The notes under the pieces: model-generated | Told to the model about the DNA's origin: nothing | What the model saw: the letters and a program-made list of their open reading frames with translations, nothing else | Databases searched by the model: none | Part shown: positions 57,862 to 64,000 of the stretch, one piece after another | How positions within the stretch are numbered: position 1 is the stretch's first letter | Layout of the letters: each line of letters opens with the position of its first letter | Program-made: the position numbers and the translations under genes | Assembly: GCF_029227915.1 (NCBI RefSeq) | Contig: NC_079882.1 | Location: forward strand, 28,758,001 to 28,822,000 | DNA length: 64,000 bases | Direction of reading: 5' to 3' | From: Hydractinia symbiolongicarpus | Taxonomy: Eukaryota; Cnidaria; Hydrozoa; Anthoathecata; Hydractiniidae

Positions 57862-58871
57862 TGGTTTCTTTTGGGAAATACACGGTCACTTGTGTCTGGT
57901 AAATTCGCAGATACTTTATACATTCCAGACCAGTAAACTCTTTGTCTTGCTAACTCGAGTCTTGCTAACTCGATCAGCACCAAGGTGGCCATGTCGACAT
58001 GTAGGTGTTGGTACACAAGAGGCTTTAAAATCTTCGGAAGAACTGTCTGGGTAATGTCGCCAGTTTTCCGCCTTAGTCGACCTTTGTCGTCAAGAAAATA
58101 TTTCCGACGGTCCCGCAACATGATACGAACAGCGGGTGATAATTTATCCTTAGGCACATCAGAGCTATTCTTCAGAACATTTATCATCACCGAGATATCA
58201 GGGTCTTTTTGTTGAAGCTCGACCATTTTAGCAGATGGGATCTTATCTTCTTCGCCATACATCAACGGTTCATAGGAAGATAGGTTAACAGCACCTAATC
58301 CTACCCTCCATGCTTCGTTGTTACTGCTTTGCACCTTTACTCCGGCCATTTTTGCTCTGAAGGCATCTTGTGAAAGTTGTTCCGTACAATCAGCAACGTA
58401 TCTCTCAATACCCAAGGGCAACCGCGAAAGGCAATCAGCATCGCGATTAATAATACCAGGTCTATACCGCACACTAAAGTTGAACTCTGAAAGTTCGGAT
58501 ACCCATCTTTGTCCATTAGCGTTCAACTTGCTTGATTCCAGCACGTACAGCAGTGGATTATTATCAGTAAACACGGTGAAATGATCTGCATAGGCTAAAT
58601 ACTCGCGGAATTTCTCCGTGACTGCCCACTTCAGGCCCAAAAATTCTAACTTACTACTGTGATACTTGGTTTCAGCCGGTAATAGGGTTCTGCTGCCGTA
58701 ACCTATTACGCACGTCTTGTCATGTTGTTTCTGATAGAGAATGCAACCAAGTCGCAGTCCACTAGCATCTACGTGTAGGAAAAACTCATCATCATAATTA
58801 GGATATGCCAAAATTGGTGGTTGTGTCACAATGTCAATCAAGGCATTCAAGGCAGCCTGGTGAATAACCAT
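57858..58871 (-). pseudogene. RNase H and integrase zinc-binding region
   Basis: RNase H blocks FFLHVDASGLRLGCILYQKQ, KLEFLGLKWAV, FTDNNPLLYVL and RYRPGIINRDADCLSRLP are all present. The integrase N-terminal H2C2 follows (YQHLHVDMAT..RQRVYWSGM), but the two cysteines are lost where the frame runs into [14 protein letters not shown]. Confidence 0.75.
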
Positions 58872-59150
58872 CCTTGTTCACAATTCTTCCTAAGTATTTC
58901 ATTTCATTCTTGAACATGTCACATTTCCTTGGGTTCAATTTGATACCTTTTGCTTTCAGTCGTTGTAACACATTTCTAATGTGCTCAATGTGCTGGTCAA
59001 AACCTCGAGAGTAAACGATAACATCATCTAGATAAGGAAGGGCATATCGCGAATGTCCTCAAACGTCTGTACCATGTACCTTTGAAATCCTGCAGGCGCA
59101 TTCATCAATCCAAAGGGTATCCTCACCCACTCAAACAATCCCCACGGCGT
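58870..59150 (-). pseudogene. RT catalytic segment, frameshifted
   Basis: Blocks [20 protein letters not shown] and then, in another frame, [20 protein letters not shown] and KYLGRIVNKDGYS. The YLDD box is intact (about 59035-59020), but a frame change lies just upstream. The segment joining this to RNase H is missing. Confidence 0.72.
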
Positions 59151-60500
59151 CACAAACGCTGTTTTCTTCTTGCTTTCTTTGTCAGGTATCCTTGGTAGTA
59201 GGCACGTGTCTGGTCAAGTACTGAGAACCATTGGCTTCCACCAAGGTTATCCAAGGATGTTTGGATTCGTGGTAATGGGTGTTTGTCTGCAATTGTTTTC
59301 TTATTCAGTATCCTGAAGTCGCAACATAATTGTATGGTTCCATCTTTTTTTCTTATTATCACTACAGGTGATGACCAGGCAGATTTCAATTTTTCAATCC
59401 ATCCACGATTCAGTAAATCTTGTAAATGTTGTTTCACATCGTTGTACAAGGGACGTGGTACTGAAATGTAGTTTCTCTGCACGGGAACTTCATCTGTTGT
59501 TCGGATGTCTATCTTAAGGCCTGTAGCACTTCCTATATCGTTTTCATCTTTTGTAAATGCATGTCTTTGTTCCCACAGCATATTCTCCGCTATTTTGCGT
59601 TGGCTGTCTGACAAGGACTCCAGATCAATTCTTTTTAACTGTTGATGATATTTTCGATCGTTTTCCTGAATACTGGCATCGATTTCAACTGATTCGACCC
59701 TGGTGGTTAAGGCTGGATCACTCTCTAAATTCCTAATATGGCTATCTTTTGTATCTAAATCCTGCTCTTCTTTTGCGAACTCTTTGAACTTTACTGGTGC
59801 TGGAGTCATTGATGTAACTGGTTGTAAGGTTCCAAGTAACATTCTTCCAGGAATTTTTACATCAGTGTTTGATATGTTAGTGATAGTGATGGAGGTTCTG
59901 ACCCTTGTTCGTTTCTTAAGTGATAAGATCTGCTCTTTCAACAGCAAAACACCTTCAAAGGGATGATTAGTTATTGGTTCAAACACTACCGGAGTTGTCT
60001 TTTCCATGACCACTGTTTCCAGTTTGCACGGTATTGTCATGGTTTCGCCCGGTTTGATCAGTGCACCAGGCTTCATCGATTTCACAGTACTGATCGGAGG
60101 ATCTTCCTCCTTCGTTAGAATGTATGAACTCGGTGCGTCAAGTTGTGTTTTTTTCAGGTCTGGAAATGTTTCACTTGGCAAAGTAAAATCTACTGCCTGG
60201 TTCTCCTGATTCAATACTGCCGCAATCACGTTATATCCCACAATTGGTTGAACAATATCTTCATTTGTTACAAGGAATGGTACTTGTAGCACAGAACTAT
60301 TCTTTATCTGAAAATCTAATAGCACATAACCCAGGTATGGGATTTTCGTACCATTAGCTGTCTCTACTGTCAATTCTTCACCCAATAATTCAGATATATA
60401 CTTCCAAGATGATAGTCTTTCACTTGTCTGTCCAACCACTGCTTACTAAGCAGACTAACCATATCTCCAGTATCCCAAAGGGAGTCACATTCTGTTGACT
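59150..60500 (-). pseudogene. Aspartic protease and first half of RT
   Basis: The protease active site reads SLWDTGDMVSLL (about 60470-60440), after which the frame changes. The long frame 60439-59150 then carries the rest of the protease (PFLVTNEDIVQPIVGYNVI), a linker, and RT entry blocks ([52 protein letters not shown]). It stops at 59150 in the middle of the RT. Confidence 0.72.
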
Positions 60501-60579
60501 GAATCCAACATTTCATGGTGCAACTCTTTTTTCACTGGTAAATACGAATCTCTCTTCAATTTCTCTCTGTTGTTCATTT

Positions 60580-60745
60580 TCCAACTGTTTTATGGCTGCC
60601 CAAAGAACTTTATGATTTTTCCAATTATTTTCTTGGCATCTTTTACTGCAGTATTTCACCGCATGGCAACCCGAACACAACTTTGCTTCAGATGGACAAT
60701 TGTTATTTACACAGTAGTTGCAAAAAATGAGAGACGAGTTCGTTT
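60580..60745 (-). pseudogene. MYND-like zinc finger in the polyprotein
   Basis: IFCNYCVNNNCPSEAKL then CSGCHAVKYCSKRCQENNW and KNHK: two CxxC pairs, YC-x3-C and H in the order of a MYND finger. The usual last cysteine is replaced by W. MYND fingers bind proline-rich protein motifs. It lies between the nucleocapsid knuckle and the protease and is followed by an acidic helix (QLENEQQREIEERF). Confidence 0.6.
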
Positions 60746-60754
60746 TTCTGGAGA

Positions 60755-60967
60755 CTAGAGGTCGCCTCGATTCTCTAGTCTCTTCTCGTTTGACGACTTC
60801 TTCATCTGACAGTGTCTTGATTGGTGATTCTCACCACCACATTTACAACAGTGGGTACATTGCTCACTTCCCCCTTTCTTTTCACAACTGTCGCAGCCTT
60901 GTCTTTTCCAACTTTGGTTACCACAAAAAGTGTTTCCACGACTTTTTCTCTCTTGGGGTTTATCCAT
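60755..60967 (-). pseudogene. CCHC zinc knuckle segment
   Basis: HCCKCGGENHQSRHC gives C-x2-C-x4-H-x4-C, the retroelement nucleocapsid knuckle. It is in a different frame from the upstream gag-like segment, so a frameshift (programmed or mutational) separates them. Confidence 0.7.
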
Positions 60968-61120
60968 TCGGATTTTTGTGATGTCATCTTCGATACATCA
61001 TTAACTTTAGCTTTCACTTTGAAATCCCGAGAATCATTTTGTTTACTCACCCTTTCATTGAATTCATCATGAGCTTTATTCATTTCAGACATCAGCAGTG
61101 GGTCCGGTGGATCTTTCCAT

Positions 61121-62004
61121 TAATCTAGGAATGGTGCCATATGCATCCTCACGGGTTCGTGTAGTAACCCAGTTCTCAGGGAGTGCATAAAGGCAGCAAC
61201 AACTTGTGATCGGTGGTACTGTACTTCTCCTTCCACTTCTGATGCTTTCAAAATTCTTTGACGTAGACTAAGTGCTCGGAACAAGAACACTGGCCCATCT
61301 TCATTTTCTCTTTGGCACAAATTGTCTAACTCTCAAAACAACTCTGTGGCCGATTTTTCTTTGTACGCACTTCTGATAAGCGTCAGTGTTTCTTCTAGTG
61401 ATATAACTGGGAAGGAGTCTAGGTATGTTCGCAATTCTCCAGCTGGTATTGCTTTTCGTATAGCACTAACTATTTCTAAGGATTTGAACCCTTTCTTCTT
61501 TGCTTCTCCTACTTCCTTACATAGGCTAATATAATTGATTTTCTTATTGTCATCTGTTATTCCAGAGATACAACATTCTTTCCTGAAGGTGCTTGTTCCT
61601 GCTGATTGTAGTCCTAGCAACTTGACCAGGGCTGCCGTAGCTCCCTCCTCTCCCCTGGTCTTTTCAGGACTACCATCTTCCTCCTTGTCAAGTTTTTTCG
61701 AATCAGGGGTAACATCTCCTGCCACTACAGCAGTGTCTAGTTTGAGGAGCTTCTTCAACCTTGGCTGTAAGTCAGCAGGAAGCAATGGTAGCAACCCCTG
61801 GAAAAGATTAACCTTTTGATCTACATCAGTAGTGTCATCCAAAAGTTGTTGCATATCTCTAAGAAGGGCACCTTTATCCCTTCCATCTACTGGGTCTACT
61901 TTCCATTCCGTGGCGATCACTTTCACTATCTCAGGAGGACATTTCCTTAACAGACGCTCTACCTCATCTTGGAGCTCATCTATGGAAGAAATCATTATAA
62001 CCAC
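61121..62004 (-). pseudogene. gag-like region with in-frame stop
   Basis: ATG near 62004. 223 codons to TGA (61333-61335) and then the same frame continues for 71 codons to TAA. Features: acidic and lysine-rich N-terminal region (LQDEVERLLRKCP), then a helical segment (SLCKEVGEAKKKGFKSLEIV) and QVVAAFMHSLRTGLL. No strong match to a named capsid domain by eye; identity rests on position before the zinc knuckle and pol. Readthrough of TGA cannot be excluded. Confidence 0.5.
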
Positions 62005-62009
62005 GTCCT

Positions 62010-62816
62010 AGGTTATAAATTTAGGCTTGTCAGTAGTAATCCTGTCGGCGAGAAGTACCCCTCGATCAATCACAGCCAAAAATTCGCTTGCGCATAAGTC
62101 CAAACTAGAACGGCAACTGTAGATACTAAAAGTAGGAACCAACAGTAACCAACAGTAACCACCAGTATTTTAAAGTAACCACCAGAGAACCAGCTGTTTT
62201 TTTAAGTAACCACAAGAGAACAAGCAGTTATTATTAATTTACTCCAGATAAGGCAGCAACAGCGACGCAAAGGTGTTGTAATTTTTTGCACAACACGTCA
62301 TGACCTTAAACTATCAAATAGAAATAAAAGGGCACCTAGTTCCCAGGGCTTTTTTATACTTTGCTCTTACTAACCAGCTACTTTTAAGTTGTTTTTACGA
62401 GGTTCAATAAATGGATTCTGCGAAGATTAACTTTCGAAAGTAGGAATAAAATTCGCAGAATTAACCAACTTTTATTAAACGGACCGCCCATGACATAACC
62501 AACAATCTCGGACTTCACAAAATTTGCGGAGAGAATTTTTGAATGAATTATTGATTTTGTAGGGCCGAAATTTCACAACATAGCGCTTTTAGACTCCGAC
62601 TTTCTTTTCAAAGGGCAGTGTTTTGGTCTTACTACCAGATCTGAGCAAAACCAGTTTGTTGAAGTTGCATGTGACGCAGCTGGGCGGGCCTGTAAAACGC
62701 CCGTGGCTATACCGTATATATACGGGATCCGCACCACGAGAGTTAATAATGGAAACAAGAAGAACAGAAAAAAATAGTGTTTTCAGATTAAAGTTCATTC
62801 TTTGAAATAAAATGTA
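62010..62816. other. Leader-like region, nothing firm
   Basis: Upstream (minus) of the gag-like frame; it should hold leader and 5' LTR but no repeat to the left flank was found. AGTAACCAACAGTAACCACC-type short repeats at 62140-62220. Confidence 0.4.
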
Positions 62817-64000
62817 ACACGTAAAGTTATTTGGTGGGCTATGAGGAAATTAGGTGTGGATGAGTGACTAGTTACGATGGTACAGTCTATGTACAGCAAT
62901 GCTAGAAGTCGTGTCAGGATTAACGATTCACTTAGTGATGAATTTAGTGTAAATGTTGGTGTACATCAGGGTTCTGTACTTAGTCCTTTGTTGTTTATTC
63001 TAGTCTTAGAAGCGCTGTCGATGGAGTTCAGAACAGGTTGTCCATGGGAGTTATTGTATGCAGATGATTTGGTTCTCATAGCAGAGTCGATGGAAGAATT
63101 AGTTGAAAAGTTTGAGAAGTGGAAGAAAGGACTAGAAGAGAAAGGGCTGAAGGTAAAGACAGGAAAGTCTAAAGTCATGATAAGTAGCATTGCAGCCAAG
63201 TGTGACCTTGTAGTTGGAAAGTGGCCTTGTGGAGTTTGCAGGAAAGGGGTTGGTAGTAACTCAATGTTTTGTCAGACTTGCAAGCATTGGGTACATAAGA
63301 AGTGCAGTAGTATTAGTGGAAGGTTAAGAGCATACAGTTTGTATGCAAGCGTTGCAAAGGTGAGATTATAGAGAATGAAGTATTTCCAGCTTTAATGATG
63401 TACAACAGTGGCTTGTTAGAGATAGTTAAGAACTTCTGTTACTTAGGTGATATGTTGGGCAATGAAGTATGTTGGAAAAAGTGTTACTTGCAGGATAGGT
63501 TCTGCTTGGAAAAAGATTAGAGAGTTACTTCCTTTATTGACTAGCAGAGTCCTGTCAATTGAGCTAAAAGGTAGGTTGTATGAGGCCTGTGTAAGAAGTG
63601 TTATGTTGTACGGTAGTGAGACATGGGCAGTGAAGCAGGAAGATCTTGACCGTTTAGAAAGGAATGATATGAGAATGGTTAGGTGGATGTGTAATGCCAG
63701 TCTGAGAGACAGAAAGAGTTCAGATGAGCTAAGAAGCAGGCTAAGTCTCCGTAGAATTAAAGATGTTATCCAGATAAGAAGATTGAATTGGCTGGGGCAC
63801 TTGGAAAGAATGGAGGAGGATAATTGGGTAAGAAAGTGTAGAGGCTTGATAGTTCCAGGGGCAAAGCCCAGAGGCAGACCGAGAAAGACTTGGCAGGAGG
63901 TTATAAGGACAGACTTGATAGAGAGGAAGTTAAGTTTAGATCTAACACAGTCTAGATCAGATTGGAAGAGGGTCATTAATATACACCGTCCAACCCATGC
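62817..64000 (+). pseudogene. LINE RT with C-terminal zinc finger, runs off window
   Basis: Starts inside the RT: VIWWAMRKLGVDE then a stop, then MVQSMYSNARSRVRI, VGVHQGSVLSPLLFILVLEA and the catalytic LLYADDLVLIAES. A finger follows (CGVCRKGVGSNSMFCQTCKHW then VHKKC; C-x2-C-x10-C-x2-C-x4-H-x2-C). After a frame break near 63490 there is a tail: LLTSRVLSIELKGRLYEACV, VMLYGSETWAVKQEDL, MRMVRWMCNASL and LNWLGHLERMEEDNWV, open to the window end. The SETWA and RLNWLGH tail is typical of one abundant animal LINE type. 5' truncated and decayed. Confidence 0.7.

Larger units (their letters stand above)
56424..62010 (-). mobile_element. Ty3/gypsy-type retroelement, broken
   Basis: Minus-strand order gag, zinc knuckle, MYND-like finger, aspartic protease, RT, RNase H, integrase and C-terminal module is the Ty3/gypsy order (RT and RNase H before integrase). 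Breaks include an in-frame TGA at 61333, TAA at 61120, frame changes around 60970-60430 and near 59030, a missing segment before RNase H, and a stop at 56827. LTRs and a primer-binding site were not identified, so the limits are those of coding similarity. The element cannot be active as it stands. Confidence 0.75.

Noticed and set aside
1-64000. CRISPR arrays, operons, ribosome binding sites
   Set aside because: The window is eukaryotic; repeats lack the regular spacer structure of CRISPR and no prokaryotic gene clusters are present.

Overview
This is an AT-rich metazoan window, most likely from a cnidarian (inference). The evidence is short phase-consistent introns, an insulin-like peptide, a multi-FN3 receptor gene, and a dense mix of Penelope-like, Ty3-like, LINE, piggyBac-like, pogo-like and Helitron-like elements. 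No bacterial, plastid or mitochondrial gene layout is visible.

The main find is one large minus-strand gene, 50593 to 35172. I assembled 22 coding exons from it, and every GT/AG junction is in phase. The encoded 1,744-residue C-terminal part starts in a thrombospondin type-1 repeat and runs through eleven fibronectin type III domains. It continues into an ionotropic-glutamate-receptor-like channel (ligand lobe S1, M1, re-entrant pore, M3, lobe S2, M4) and a basic, partly coiled-coil cytoplasmic tail. The pore carries an intact potassium-channel filter, TTVGYGDK, which is split by an intron at the first glycine. I know of no described channel with this architecture. The 5' end of the gene is not seen.

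The second confident gene, at 19380-19956 (+), is a two-exon insulin-like peptide. It has a phase-1 intron in the C-peptide, as in other insulins. A weaker two-exon secreted-peptide candidate lies at 8000-7518 (-).

Layout. 1-10.6 kb: long Helitron-like copies, a diverged satellite, a duplicated minisatellite cassette and a set of hairpins with compensating stems. 11.1-14.9 kb: a decayed Penelope-like element whose right terminal repeat contains three tandem short Helitron-like units. The left terminal repeat is the matching empty site. 16.25-17.4 kb: a pogo/Tigger-like MITE containing four more head-to-tail units. 19.4-20.2 kb: the insulin-like gene. 24-26.4 kb: a tRNA-derived SINE and a retroelement integrase relic. 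27.6-33.1 kb: inverted repeats enclosing a THAP-like exon and a RecQ-like helicase relic. 33.3-34.4 kb: two long palindromes. 35.2-50.6 kb: the channel gene, with a SINE, a piggyBac-like MITE and a dead FN3 exon in its introns. 50.9-54.9 kb: LINE fragments. 56.4-62.0 kb: a broken Ty3/gypsy-type element with a MYND-like finger. 62.8-64.0 kb: a second LINE type running off the window.
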